A DNA stretch of 64,000 nucleotides from Temperatibacter marinus (GCF_031598375.1 NZ_CP123872.1:2600501-2664500), one strand, 5' to 3'. Shown: positions 27,740 to 37,371, numbered from the stretch's first letter. Program-made: numbers and translations. Notes: generated by a model from the letters alone, not told the origin.

Positions 27740-28795
27740 GTGTCCAAATCAATTACTATTGCAGTTGATGCTATGGGTGGCGATAATGCCCCAGATATCG
27801 TTCTGGAAGGCATTGCATTAGCCCTTGAGCAAATTCCAAACATTCATATTTTACTTTTCGGTGATGAGAAGAAGCTCAAAAAGTCTGTGACTTCAGAGTA
27901 TCCCAGCATAGAAAAAAATGTCACTTACAAACATACTGTTGATGTTGTTTCTTCCATAGATAAGCCTTCTCAGGCCCTTCGTAAGGGCAGGAAATCTTCT
28001 ATGGCCCTTGCCATTCAATCTGTAAAGGCGGGAGAAGCAGCAGTGGCTGTCTCAGCCGGTAACACGGGAGCCTTAATGGCCCTTTCAAAATTTATCTTGC
28101 GCACAATGCCAAATATTGACAGACCAGCTTTATGTGCTCCAATGCCAACTATTCGCGGTGAGAGCGTTATGCTTGACCTTGGTGCGAATATTGAGTGTGA
28201 TGCGAATAATCTAGTACAATTTGCGATTATGGGATCTGCATATGCGCGGACGGTGCTTGGATTAAGCAATCCCAGCGTTGGACTATTAAATGTCGGAGTA
28301 GAAGATTTAAAAGGCAAAGAAAGTATCCGCGAAGCAGCTGAGGTTCTTAAAGAAGCTACACACCTTCCACTAAAATTTGGAGGGTTTGTTGAAGGGGACG
28401 GTGTTACGTCGGGTGAATTCGATGTTATTGTCAGTGATGGATTTACAGGCAACGTTGCTCTTAAGACAGCAGAAGGGACTGTGAAATTCATTTCTCAACT
28501 GCTTAAGAATGCTTTTTCAAATTCAATCCTCTCTAAAATTGGCTATATTTTTTCCAAAGGTGCTATCAGCAATCTTAAAGAGCATTTGGACCCAAACCAT
28601 CACAACGGCGCAGTTTTCCTAGGGTTAAATGGTCTCGTTGTAAAAAGTCACGGCGGTGCAAACGGGGTAGGATTTGCAAATGCACTCATGGTTGCCAGCG
28701 ACATGGCCCAGAATGATATTACCAATCTAATCGGCAACGATTTGAATGAAATCACTGATTCTGAAGAGCTCGCAATCGTGAATTCTTTGAAATAA
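27740..28795 (+). CDS. plsX: Phosphate acyltransferase PlsX
   Basis: A 351-residue PlsX that converts acyl-ACP to acyl-phosphate, the first step toward phosphatidic acid. Signatures are VDAMGGDNAP at the N-terminus, the SAGNTGALMA loop and DGFTGNVALK. The start is GTG at 27740, with GGGAGAG upstream. Unusually, fabH does not follow; ihfA does. Confidence 0.96.
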   Translation: MSKSITIAVDAMGGDNAPDIVLEGIALALEQIPNIHILLFGDEKKLKKSVTSEYPSIEKNVTYKHTVDVVSSIDKPSQALRKGRKSSMALAIQSVKAGEAAVAVSAGNTGALMALSKFILRTMPNIDRPALCAPMPTIRGESVMLDLGANIECDANNLVQFAIMGSAYARTVLGLSNPSVGLLNVGVEDLKGKESIREAAEVLKEATHLPLKFGGFVEGDGVTSGEFDVIVSDGFTGNVALKTAEGTVKFISQLLKNAFSNSILSKIGYIFSKGAISNLKEHLDPNHHNGAVFLGLNGLVVKSHGGANGVGFANALMVASDMAQNDITNLIGNDLNEITDSEELAIVNSLK

Positions 28796-28850
28796 TGTTA
28801 CAGTTTCACCCTAAGTAAATCACTTAAGTACTTATATTCATTGCCTGCAA

Positions 28851-28879
28851 TTGACTTTCTTATGTTTTTCAATTAGAGT
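28851..28879 (+). promoter_or_regulatory. Likely sigma-70-type promoter of ihfA
   Basis: -35 TTGACT at 28851-28856, a 17-bp spacer, and -10 TAGAGT at 28874-28879. It lies about 40 bp before the ihfA start and well after the plsX stop, so ihfA can be transcribed independently. Confidence 0.45.
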
Positions 28880-28921
28880 TTTTTCTATTGATTGAAATCG
28901 CATGTTGAGAGAGGCGTCACC

Positions 28922-29227
28922 ATGAGCAACAGAACATTGACACGAGCTGATTTAACAGAAAAGATCTATGATGAATTGGGTCTATCTAGAAGTGAATCTG
29001 CATCCTTGGTTGAATCTGTTCTTGATGAAATCTCTGATCGTCTAGTTGATGGAGAGAATGTCAAGATTTCCTCTTTCGGCAGCTTCATGGTGCGTGAAAA
29101 AAATGGTCGCATTGGTCGTAACCCTAAAACTGGGGAAGAAGTGCCAATTGATCCACGCCGTGTTTTGGTGTTTAGACCCAGTCAGGTCATGAGAGATCAG
29201 ATCAATGAAGGCAATAAAGGCCGTTAA
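28922..29227 (+). CDS. ihfA: Integration host factor alpha subunit
   Basis: A 101-residue HU/IHF-fold DNA-bending protein. The beta-arm is seen in [21 protein letters not shown], and the [11 protein letters not shown] tail is typical of IHF alpha. I start at the ATG at 28922 ([10 protein letters not shown]), preceded by GAGAGAGG. The frame is open upstream to a TTG at 28892, but those residues are foreign to the family. It precedes the MerR gene, a conserved gammaproteobacterial and alphaproteobacterial pair. Confidence 0.95.
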   Translation: MSNRTLTRADLTEKIYDELGLSRSESASLVESVLDEISDRLVDGENVKISSFGSFMVREKNGRIGRNPKTGEEVPIDPRRVLVFRPSQVMRDQINEGNKGR

Positions 29228-29293
29228 TTTTACTTTTCCATGAAAAATACTGTTGTCTCGAGTAGCTTGCTTACTTGATGAAAGTTGTGTGTC

Positions 29294-29809
29294 TTGCCCC
29301 ATAAAGAAAAAGCATATCGAACTATTTCAGAAGTTGCTGAACTCCTTGACCTTCAGCAACATGTGTTGCGTTTTTGGGAAACAAAATTTCCTCAAATAAA
29401 ACCGATGAAAAGAGGGGGAAATAGACGCTATTATCGGCCCGATGACATTCGGCTTCTTGAGGCTCTTAAAATTCTATTGCATAAAGATGGGTATACCATC
29501 AGAGGTGTACAGAAACTCTTTAAAGAACAAGGCCTTAAAGATACAATCACAGCATGTCTCAATGAACAACCTGTGGAGCCTGTACCCTATATTAAGCCTC
29601 AAACCGAACGTGTGCCTTCTTTCAAGACTTCTCCCGCTACAGATCTGGACCAGCCAACAAACACGCCGCGCAACTCTGCCGCTGAAAATACGCCCAATCC
29701 AAAGAAAGAACCGGCTTATAACAGCGAGGAGATCGCGTCTTTTACCCATTCAAAGTCCATGAAGCAGCTCTTAGTAGAGCTCAGTAATATTCGGGATTTA
29801 CTGGATTAA
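29294..29809 (+). CDS. MerR-family transcriptional regulator
   Basis: About 171 residues. The N-terminal MerR winged-helix ([13 protein letters not shown], then [13 protein letters not shown] and [12 protein letters not shown]) is followed by a helix and a proline-rich, presumably disordered tail and short C-terminal helix. No metal-binding cysteines of classical MerR sensors are evident. I choose the TTG at 29294, giving [11 protein letters not shown] as in relatives; a TTG at 29285 is in frame too, and neither has a strong ribosome-binding site. Its targets are unknown; the ihfA-merR-tRNA-Pro order is conserved. Confidence 0.88.
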   Translation: MPHKEKAYRTISEVAELLDLQQHVLRFWETKFPQIKPMKRGGNRRYYRPDDIRLLEALKILLHKDGYTIRGVQKLFKEQGLKDTITACLNEQPVEPVPYIKPQTERVPSFKTSPATDLDQPTNTPRNSAAENTPNPKKEPAYNSEEIASFTHSKSMKQLLVELSNIRDLLD

Positions 29810-29832
29810 TTGGTTCTTTTTGAAAAGTTCTG

Positions 29833-29861
29833 TTGCACTATAGTAAACAGATCAGTATACA
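29833..29861 (+). promoter_or_regulatory. Promoter of the tRNA-Pro gene
   Basis: -35 TTGCAC at 29833-29838, a 17-bp spacer, and -10 TATACA at 29856-29861. It lies 15 bp before the mature tRNA 5' end. Confidence 0.55.
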
Positions 29862-29876
29862 GTTTTCATACCACGG

Positions 29877-29953
29877 CGGGATATAGCGCAGCCTGGTAGC
29901 GCACTTCACTGGGGGTGAAGGGGCCGTCGGTTCAAATCCGGCTATCCCGACCA
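29877..29953 (+). tRNA. tRNA-Pro (GGG anticodon)
   Basis: A 77-nt cloverleaf. The acceptor CGGGATA (29877-29883) pairs with TATCCCG (29943-29949), followed by A and an encoded CCA. The anticodon stem-loop CTTCA-CTGGGGG-TGAAG gives anticodon GGG. The T-loop GTTCAAATC is standard. Confidence 0.95.
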
Positions 29954-29960
29954 TTAAATA

Positions 29961-29995
29961 GGGGTTTTCATCGGTATCGTTGAAGACCCTTTTTT
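29961..29995 (+). terminator. Intrinsic terminator of tRNA-Pro
   Basis: Stem GGGGTTTTCA (29961-29970) / TGAAGACCCT (29981-29990) with wobble pairs, then a run of Ts, starting 7 bp after the CCA end. Confidence 0.75.
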
Positions 29996-30037
29996 ATTAT
30001 TCAGAATGTTCTTAATCTTCTTAATCTTCTTATAACT

Positions 30038-30841
30038 TTATTGCTTGTCATAAGCCTTAATTTCATCCCAATAAGCATCCATTTCTTCTAGGCTACTTGT
30101 TTCTGGACTTTTTCCTTGGTCTGACAATTTCTGCTCTACGTACTGAAAGCGTCTTGTAAATTTAGCATTAGCATCTCTGAGAGCTGTTTCAACATCAACC
30201 TCTAGATGTCGGCCCAAATTCACCATGACGAACAGTAAATCACCATATTCTTCCACGATCCGCTTTTTACCCTGATCTTTTGAGTATGCTTCGTACAGTT
30301 CCATAGATTCTTCTTGAATTTTATCCAAGACATGACTGGTATCCGGCCAATCAAATCCAACACGGGCCGCGCGTTTTTGTAGTTTTTGTGCTCGCATCAA
30401 TGCTGGAAGACTTGAGGACACACCGTCAAGGGCACTCAAATGCACAGCCTTGTTGCTTTGATTGGCTTCTCTCTCTTTTTGTTTCGTTACTTCCCAAGCC
30501 TCGATTTGCTCTTCACTAGTTCGTTTAGAGTCTTCAGCGAAAACATGAGGGTGTCTGCGGATCATTTTGTCACTGATGGAGGCTACAACATCAGTGAAAT
30601 CAAAAGATCCTTCTTCTTTGGCCATTTGCGCATGAAAAACGACCTGAAATAGGAGATCACCCAGCTCATCTTTTAACTCGTCCTTTGTACCATCCCGAAT
30701 GGCTTCATCGACTTCATAGGCTTCCTCTATCGTGTAAGGCGCTATGGTTTCAAATGTTTGCTCAACATCCCAAGGGCATCCATTTTCAGGATCTCGTAAT
30801 TTGGTCATGATATCTAATAAAGCATCAATAGTGTGCGACAT
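30038..30841 (-). CDS. mazG: Nucleoside triphosphate pyrophosphohydrolase MazG
   Basis: A 267-residue all-alpha NTP pyrophosphatase with two MazG domains. The first (residues ~20-110) has the EEAYEVDEAI metal-binding helix and ELGDLLFQVVFHAQ. The second (~170-260) has EESMELYEA and EEYGDLLFVMVNLGRH. It hydrolyses (d)NTPs to NMP and PPi for house-cleaning and can affect ppGpp levels. A GAGAGGA ribosome-binding region lies ahead of the start. Confidence 0.95.
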   Translation of the reverse strand: MSHTIDALLDIMTKLRDPENGCPWDVEQTFETIAPYTIEEAYEVDEAIRDGTKDELKDELGDLLFQVVFHAQMAKEEGSFDFTDVVASISDKMIRRHPHVFAEDSKRTSEEQIEAWEVTKQKEREANQSNKAVHLSALDGVSSSLPALMRAQKLQKRAARVGFDWPDTSHVLDKIQEESMELYEAYSKDQGKKRIVEEYGDLLFVMVNLGRHLEVDVETALRDANAKFTRRFQYVEQKLSDQGKSPETSSLEEMDAYWDEIKAYDKQ

Positions 30842-31056
30842 GAGCTTTTAAATCCTCTCGTTTTTACCTGAGGATAAAGATCCCGCATAGGTCGTCAAGT
30901 CCGATTCTTTCAATAAGAGATCAAAGTCAATTGAAGGAAGAAAGACACCGGCACATAAATGACAAAATTAGTGATTATCGTTTTGATAAAGACATTCAAA
31001 ATAACTTGCACGGAAAATCTGATAGGATTAGCATAGGCTAATTAAAGGAGAGCAGG

Positions 31057-31440
31057 ATGAAACATCTCATAGTCCCATCACTTATTGTCTTAATGTCATT
31101 GAGTATGTCTCTGCCATCCCTTTCTATTGACGACCGAGATCAAGATAGAAAAATACGTCAGCTCGAAGAAAAAGTTCGTAAGCTCGAACGTGAACTAAAA
31201 GAATTGCGCCTTCTTGTGTATGAGAAATTCAATCTCGAATCTAAGAGTAAAGCCCCAGATCTTAACCCTCAAGCAAGTTGCAAAGACCAGCTTGTTAACT
31301 TTCGCACACAAAAAGCCGACTTATTAAACAATGGATATAGAGATAAACACCCCTATATCGCAGCTGTTTCAAGAACCATTAAATCACTTGAGAAAACCTG
31401 TGGCCACGAAGTGGATTCCATGAGTTCCAAGTCTCAATAA
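31057..31440 (+). CDS. Small secreted coiled-coil protein, unknown
   Basis: 127 residues with a signal peptide (hydrophobic ~5-24). A highly charged coiled coil (~27-60) rich in Lys, Arg, Glu and Leu heptads follows. The C-terminal part contains LLNNGYRDKHPYIAAVSRTI between two cysteines. The GYxDKHP motif recalls the segment found in Wzz/GNVR-type polysaccharide chain-length proteins, but no membrane anchor or ATPase is present. Strong ribosome-binding site AAAGGAGAG. It stands just before the LEPR-XLL cassette with a 267-bp gap, so it is probably a separate unit. Confidence 0.7.
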   Translation: MKHLIVPSLIVLMSLSMSLPSLSIDDRDQDRKIRQLEEKVRKLERELKELRLLVYEKFNLESKSKAPDLNPQASCKDQLVNFRTQKADLLNNGYRDKHPYIAAVSRTIKSLEKTCGHEVDSMSSKSQ

Positions 31441-31707
31441 TCTCTTGGTATCTTAACCATTACATGACCACCGATTCTTTCTTTTAGTGAACAGACTATT
31501 TTTGTCTCCTCACAGTGGCGCTTGCTATTTCAATTATTTTTCTTCTCAAAATGCACCTTACTTTGCGCAATATAGAATGCAGCGTTTGGTTATGGGAAAA
31601 ACATTCCCTTTCTCAATCTTACGCTTGCGATACACCTATTGGCTGTGAATACTACCACTCATGAGATTATTAATTAACTTTAACGCTGTGTTGATGGAGG
31701 GTATGTT

Positions 31708-33327
31708 TTGAGCATTTTTAAGGAAGTAAGTGGCGAGCAGGTCTCTCCAAAAGAAAGATCCAAAGAAAAGAGTGTTAGTCCATTAAAATCTAATGTTACA
31801 CAGATTGCTCTTGAGCCTAGACTTTTATTCGATGGAGCCCTTCTAAATACCGCTGATCATATGGCTGTGACGAGGGACCAAAACGAGTCTGCTGGATACT
31901 CCGAAAATACTCAGCACTTATTACAAACGAATTCAAGGCCTGAGCATGCTATTCTGGATAAAAGCGCGTTAATTTCATACGCTGAAAGACAATGGGAGCA
32001 TGTTAAAAGCCTCACGACTGATCAGCCCCAAGAAAAGGGGATCATTGACCTTGATACTCTAACACCGCCTCAAGAGTCGTCTGGGTATGACACGGTTGCG
32101 AAGGACGGGGAAAGAGTAAGCTTATTCAATGCTGAAAATGGGTTTTCATTTGAATATCAGCAGGATGTAACCTCTATTCGGATCAACTATTCAAACGTTC
32201 ATGATGGCCGTGATGAAACTGTATACAATAATTTTTATGACCTGAGGCTTTCCCTTGGAAGTGGGGAAAAAATCTCTTGGATCGGATTTTGGAACGGCCG
32301 GCTTAACACTTACATTCTTGAAGATAAAGGGGATCATTTAAGCTATTATAAAGAAGATGGGTCTGCACTTAGTATTGCTGAGATGGATCATATCATCCGC
32401 TTTATAAAATATGAGCATACCGGCGAAAGCGGAACTGAAGATGTCCGCCGTTTTTCCTTTTCTATGGTAAATGCTGAGGGTGATGAAGTTTCTGAGCAAG
32501 CAACGGCCACTGTAAATGTACTCTTTACACCAGCTCTAGAGATCAGCCTAGAAGATCTAGAACTGACAACAGGAGAAGTGACCCAAGTAAGATTTACATT
32601 CACTGAAGACGTGGGAAATAGCTTTCAAATATCGGATCTAATTGCTGAAAATGGTAAGCTTTCAAACCTTGTTCAGGATGCCAAAGATCCTAAAGTTTAC
32701 ACTGCTTACTTTACACCGGACGCTAATATTAAAGATTTTGAGAACAGCATCACGCTTAAGGAAAACTCTGTAGAAGACTTGTCGGGTGATTTTGTAGAGC
32801 GAACCACAAGCCGAGACTATTCAATTGATACTGAAATTACCGCCTCCCTTGATCTTGATCGCAGCACTTCCGTTGCTGACTTGGCAGACCATCATACGGA
32901 CTACTCCGCTGGAGAGCAGGTTAGTCTTTTTAATGTTGATCACGGCTATACCATTGAACATTTAAACACGATTAAAACCATAAGAGTTGACTATTCTGGG
33001 CTTCTCAATCAAGGCGAAGAGGCCCTTTATGATACATTTAACGGATTAAAACTCACCCTAGGAGAAGGCAATAGTATTCAATGGACCTCAGCCTGGACTG
33101 GACGCCTGAAAACCTTTGTCATGGAGGACAAGGGGGGCTATCTGGAAATTTCTGCGACGGACGGGTCTACTATGACAACCCCTGAAATTGCCCATGTCAT
33201 TCGTTTCTTACAATACGGACACAGCGGCGACGTGATCAGTCATGGAGAGCGAAGCTTTGTATTTTCCTTTTTAGATTCTGATGGTGTAAGGCGTTCAAAT
33301 TTGGCGACCGCCCTCGTAACGGCATAA
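31708..33327 (+). CDS. LEPR-XLL motif surface-type protein with duplicated beta module
   Basis: 539 residues from a TTG start preceded by GGAGGG. The N-terminus is hydrophilic with no Sec signal. Residues 35-43 read LEPRLLFDG, the LEPR-XLL signature at the head of giant repetitive surface and type I-secreted proteins. Then come module A (133-272), a Big_12-like bacterial Ig domain (275-377) and module B (401-539). A and B align along their length (RVSLFNAENG vs QVSLFNVDHG; GRLNTYILEDKG vs GRLKTFVMEDKG). It ends at the end of module B, with no RTX repeats or recognisable C-terminal secretion signal, far shorter than usual LEPR proteins. First gene of a four-gene same-strand cassette. Confidence 0.8.
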   Translation: MSIFKEVSGEQVSPKERSKEKSVSPLKSNVTQIALEPRLLFDGALLNTADHMAVTRDQNESAGYSENTQHLLQTNSRPEHAILDKSALISYAERQWEHVKSLTTDQPQEKGIIDLDTLTPPQESSGYDTVAKDGERVSLFNAENGFSFEYQQDVTSIRINYSNVHDGRDETVYNNFYDLRLSLGSGEKISWIGFWNGRLNTYILEDKGDHLSYYKEDGSALSIAEMDHIIRFIKYEHTGESGTEDVRRFSFSMVNAEGDEVSEQATATVNVLFTPALEISLEDLELTTGEVTQVRFTFTEDVGNSFQISDLIAENGKLSNLVQDAKDPKVYTAYFTPDANIKDFENSITLKENSVEDLSGDFVERTTSRDYSIDTEITASLDLDRSTSVADLADHHTDYSAGEQVSLFNVDHGYTIEHLNTIKTIRVDYSGLLNQGEEALYDTFNGLKLTLGEGNSIQWTSAWTGRLKTFVMEDKGGYLEISATDGSTMTTPEIAHVIRFLQYGHSGDVISHGERSFVFSFLDSDGVRRSNLATALVTA

Positions 33328-33410
33328 GTCAGGCGCTATCGTGATGTTCCTCATACTCTCTCTCCCTGAAACCCCTTTAATAAAGCCGACTATATAGAGA
33401 AACGGCTCTA

Positions 33411-36400
33411 GTGACGAAGATGTATATGACCCAAAATTTCAACGCAAAAATACAGAGTTTAAAAGATCAACTGAAGATAAATTCTATCCTCAACATGCAG
33501 AATAATGAAGGGCTTTACCCCCCAATTCCTGCAGGAGATCTTATAATAAAATCTCAGTCTCAAGCTCTGTTGTTTCCAAGGTTTGATAAAACGGGAATTC
33601 TGGATCACTATGCCTATGCCCCCGTTAGTGAGTTGGGCACTATCATTGGGGACGCAGAAATTAGAGTTGCCGGTGCCAACACTCACTGGGTGTCAGATTT
33701 ACAATCCTGTGCTGCTTCAGAGCCAGGGAAGGAACAATTTGTCATTCTAGATACCGATACTCAATATTTCTTCTCTCAATCAAAAGGGAAACAGAGCCTT
33801 AAAAAAGTTAAAAGAACAGATGACTTCATTGGCACTGATGCTGCCTTTGTTGTTTGCCCTCATTCTCATATTGATATGGCTCAATCTCTTTCTAAAATCT
33901 TGAAGCACAATGAAAATTCTTCCCCGCTACAACTAAACGAAACACCTCTAGACATAGGAGGCATCGAGAAGGAAAGCCCGCTTTCTAAAGATATACTAAA
34001 AGGAAACCTTTTACAGTCCTTAGAAATATCAACACGGTCGTTTTACTGCGGCACCTCTAAAGAGAAAGGAAAGCAAGCTTCTATTCTCTATGATTTCAAT
34101 GACCCATCATTCAAGGTTCCGTTACCGTTTCACTCAGAGGCACCCTATGATGTGGCTTTAATGAATAGAATTACAAGTTACAAAACTACTTATTTAATAT
34201 TTGCCTGTGTTTCTTGGGTGGCTGATGTTTATTCAACAACGCTCTATGCCATTCCAGAACAAAAATTGATTGAGAATAAGTCCTTTTTAAGCATCAAATA
34301 TTTTTCTGAATTGAAGATTTCATCTAATACTTATCCTCTTAAATTCTTCACGGACAAATTTTACTATGATGATGAGAACACAGGATCTTCCCAAATTGCC
34401 CTTAGCATGACCTCTCCATTAGGTGACCTCATCACCATAAAGCTTTTCGAAATTGATCATTCTGCAAAGATCATTGAAATAACCAGTTATGAGAATAAAC
34501 AAACAAATAGTTTAATTAACTTGATACCCATTGAACAACGTAAGCATCTAGTGACCTATCTCATGACAGAGCAGGGCCCCACATTTATATTGGCTTATAC
34601 TGGGCATGCTATTCATGAAAGATGTTCTTTATTCCCTATCTCATGGATCAGTGGGGAACATAGAAAAACACAAGAAAACATAAGTATTGTTACAATAGGC
34701 ATATTGCTTTTTGATGCTAAAACCAAAACATTTAAAGGCCATTCTTCTACAAAAGTGAATGCCCACGATCACTTATCCGGAGTTATTTGTGATTCTGAAT
34801 TTGCAATTTCAAAGAATGTACGCTTTCACTCGACGATGCCCTTAATCACCTACACATCAATTCAACCCCTTACAACATTGACAACAGGGCCTGATGGATT
34901 CTTAAAGCTCGATCTAAAATCTATCAATCTTCGTTGCAGTGTTGTGCCCATACAGCCACCAGCCCTTAACAATATCTCTGGAGCTCTCGCGAAACCAGGT
35001 TCTATTGAATTTAAAAGCATCAATTTGACCTTAGATGCATCTATGAATTTTGAAAAACTACAGTCTCCTGATGGGCATAGCCTAGAAGTAAGTGGCCTTT
35101 CTGTTGTCGACTGGCTTTCTCCTTCCTCTAGTGGGACAGCCGTGACAAAATTAAAAGATTTATCAAGAGGGCACTATTTCCTTCATACAGCAGATCTTGT
35201 TGGGGATAGCATTCTGCTCGGCACACCTAATCTTACATATGCTACTGATTTAACTCAAATTTCTGCGCTCTATAGAGCATTACCTTACCAAGACGATGTC
35301 AAAAAAGCCGCGCCGCTTATTAATGTCTCTTCCTCAAGTGGGACCCTGAAAGGGCTTTCGCACTCAACCCTCTCTAATTGGCAAGCCAGTTTTAATGCCG
35401 GTGCTTCTGTTGGGAAAGCTGAAAGCCTAACATTAACAAATTCTGTCGGTGCAAATTTTGGTGGTCACAACATGACCATGGATAGTGATACGAAGAATAT
35501 TTCCCTCCATTCTGTTTCAAATTTAAGCAGCTACGACCTTGTGACTGGGTATGGCGCAGATTTTTATCTGTGGGAATATCCTGTTTATCGCAAAACCCTA
35601 GATGATGCCCCGTTTAATTATCTGACAGTGCTCGTTCCAATTGGGTATAGCCAGCAAAATCTTGACGCAAAACAAGAGGATCTTGGTTATTATCAGGATT
35701 ATGAAATCGGTAGTCTTTTAACCTATGTGGGTACAGAAAATCCTGGATATAAGGAAGAAGGGCTTCTTTTTACTCCTTCCACTATGACGGTAACCTCTGA
35801 TACCCAAGGAGGGATGAGTTTAACCTACGATGAAAATTCGTCTACTTCTAAAGAAAAAAGCCGCAGTTTTGATATTTCTGTTAATAGCGGCTTTGGACTT
35901 AATCTTTTTGGGTTATTAAATCTTGGTGGACATTATTCAAAGACAACTATTCATAACTCTTCAGCACAGGCCACAGAAACTCAATCATTTTCAATCACCT
36001 TTCATTCAGGAACAGTGAGCGATTCAAAGTATGAATATACGCTTACCCCCTTGGTTTATCGTCATGCGCAGTCTCATGCCTTAGTTGTTACAAGTCGTAT
36101 AGAACTCAGCAGTTTAGGATCCGGATGGAAAGATCATTTTTCTAGATATGATGTACGCTGCATGCGCTCTTTTCCCTTCACTGCTGATAAAACACTCAGA
36201 GCATTAACCCGCAGCATACAATATGAGGAAATTAGGGAAGGGCTAATAAATTTAAATATTCATCTCTTTAATAATTCACTCTTTGAAGCAAAAAATGTCA
36301 GCTGTTCTGTCTATTTGGGTCGTGTGAATTATAATCACACCCCGCTTGACCCCTCACATTTAAAGCTTTTGAAACAAGTAACACTACAGACAATGGCTGT

Positions 36401-36542
36401 GGTAGAGCGAAAAATAATAACACTGAGTGAGCAAGCCATCCCCAAGAACAGCTATATAACCGTCTGTATCATTGTTGATGACATAGCAGAATCTTCTCAA
36501 TATTTCTGGGGGAGTTATCCCTATTCACATTCCAAAATTTGA
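33411..36542 (+). CDS. 1043-residue orphan protein, beta-rich with possible pore-forming-like segment
   Basis: No recognised family. The GTG start at 33411 is uncertain; ATGs at 33420 and 33426 are in frame. There is no signal peptide or obvious membrane helix. Residues 1-~560 look like mixed beta structure. From ~655 there are Ser/Thr/Gly-rich alternating stretches (SFNAGASVGKAESLTLTNS; SFDISVNSGFGLNLFGLLN; TETQSFSITFHSG) flanking the aromatic segment YGADFYLWEYPVY. The alternation of polar and apolar residues around glycines resembles amphipathic strands of beta-pore-forming proteins, which is inference only. The last ~110 residues resemble a CARDB-type adhesion domain. It lies 83 bp after the LEPR gene. 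Confidence 0.75.
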   Translation: MTKMYMTQNFNAKIQSLKDQLKINSILNMQNNEGLYPPIPAGDLIIKSQSQALLFPRFDKTGILDHYAYAPVSELGTIIGDAEIRVAGANTHWVSDLQSCAASEPGKEQFVILDTDTQYFFSQSKGKQSLKKVKRTDDFIGTDAAFVVCPHSHIDMAQSLSKILKHNENSSPLQLNETPLDIGGIEKESPLSKDILKGNLLQSLEISTRSFYCGTSKEKGKQASILYDFNDPSFKVPLPFHSEAPYDVALMNRITSYKTTYLIFACVSWVADVYSTTLYAIPEQKLIENKSFLSIKYFSELKISSNTYPLKFFTDKFYYDDENTGSSQIALSMTSPLGDLITIKLFEIDHSAKIIEITSYENKQTNSLINLIPIEQRKHLVTYLMTEQGPTFILAYTGHAIHERCSLFPISWISGEHRKTQENISIVTIGILLFDAKTKTFKGHSSTKVNAHDHLSGVICDSEFAISKNVRFHSTMPLITYTSIQPLTTLTTGPDGFLKLDLKSINLRCSVVPIQPPALNNISGALAKPGSIEFKSINLTLDASMNFEKLQSPDGHSLEVSGLSVVDWLSPSSSGTAVTKLKDLSRGHYFLHTADLVGDSILLGTPNLTYATDLTQISALYRALPYQDDVKKAAPLINVSSSSGTLKGLSHSTLSNWQASFNAGASVGKAESLTLTNSVGANFGGHNMTMDSDTKNISLHSVSNLSSYDLVTGYGADFYLWEYPVYRKTLDDAPFNYLTVLVPIGYSQQNLDAKQEDLGYYQDYEIGSLLTYVGTENPGYKEEGLLFTPSTMTVTSDTQGGMSLTYDENSSTSKEKSRSFDISVNSGFGLNLFGLLNLGGHYSKTTIHNSSAQATETQSFSITFHSGTVSDSKYEYTLTPLVYRHAQSHALVVTSRIELSSLGSGWKDHFSRYDVRCMRSFPFTADKTLRALTRSIQYEEIREGLINLNIHLFNNSLFEAKNVSCSVYLGRVNYNHTPLDPSHLKLLKQVTLQTMAVVERKIITLSEQAIPKNSYITVCIIVDDIAESSQYFWGSYPYSHSKI

Positions 36543-36591
36543 GACCAAATCTTTTATTCATATCTTTCAAACCCAGTTTCGAGGACATAGC

Positions 36592-37314
36592 ATGGCAATA
36601 TCAAGCGATCTAAATAATAAAGATAAAATCAAGCAACTCATTAACAACAATCCTTATGAGAACATCTTCTACACAGAGGATTTAAATGGTTCACAAGACG
36701 CTGTAATTTCAGAAATGAATCCAGATAGCATTGATGAAGGCAGCTCTGCTACCATCATCTGTTCTGTACCGCCAGGATTAGATGCCCATGCGGGGACTTT
36801 ACGATCACTGGGCGGGACTTATACTTCCACCTCTACTGGACAAGTTTTCGTAACAGATACAGTCATTATCAATGATCCAGAAAATTACACAGAATTTGCA
36901 ATCGTCGCGAATGATTTACCTGAAGATGAATATATAGTGACTATTCTTCTAGGTCCATTCGGTAAAGTAGGGGACACCTATCGCCTGACGTCCGACTTCT
37001 CAATCATTGTCAAGCCTGCCATAGCTCCCCGTATCTCTACCATTACCCCTAATATGGTTAGTAAATCGGATTTGACATCTACTCTTTTCCAGGTAACTGG
37101 ACGCAATCTCACTAAAATTCAAACATCTACAGGTTTCTACCTCGTCCAACCTGGATTTAAACTGCAATTTGCTGGCGCTCTCACAGAGTCGACGGCACGT
37201 GTTAGATATACAGGGGCGATCCTACCTCAAGCTGGCACTTACCGTGTTCTTGCAAAAAACTCTGAGGGTAATGTGATTTTCTCATCGGCGAATTTAACCC
37301 TTTCCGCTGACTAA
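36592..37314 (+). CDS. Two-domain IPT/TIG-like protein, paralogue 1
   Basis: 240 residues. The Asn-rich hydrophilic N-terminus has no signal peptide. Two Ig-like/TIG-type beta domains follow: ~43-145, opening with ISEMNPDSIDEGS, and ~150-238, opening with RISTITPNMVSKS and containing FQVTGRNLTKI, the usual TIG pattern. A GAGGAC ribosome-binding site precedes the ATG. The gap to the orphan gene is 49 bp, so it is probably in the same operon. The next gene is a close paralogue. Function unknown; TIG domains usually build stalks or bind partners. Confidence 0.75.
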   Translation: MAISSDLNNKDKIKQLINNNPYENIFYTEDLNGSQDAVISEMNPDSIDEGSSATIICSVPPGLDAHAGTLRSLGGTYTSTSTGQVFVTDTVIINDPENYTEFAIVANDLPEDEYIVTILLGPFGKVGDTYRLTSDFSIIVKPAIAPRISTITPNMVSKSDLTSTLFQVTGRNLTKIQTSTGFYLVQPGFKLQFAGALTESTARVRYTGAILPQAGTYRVLAKNSEGNVIFSSANLTLSAD

Positions 37315-37371
37315 CTTTATTAGCTCTTTGAAACACAAAAGAGTCAGTTCAATTTTTATAAGGAATTAGCT

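Noticed and set aside
28015-28491. 158-residue antisense ORF inside plsX
   Set aside because: It lies entirely within plsX and has shadow-like composition.
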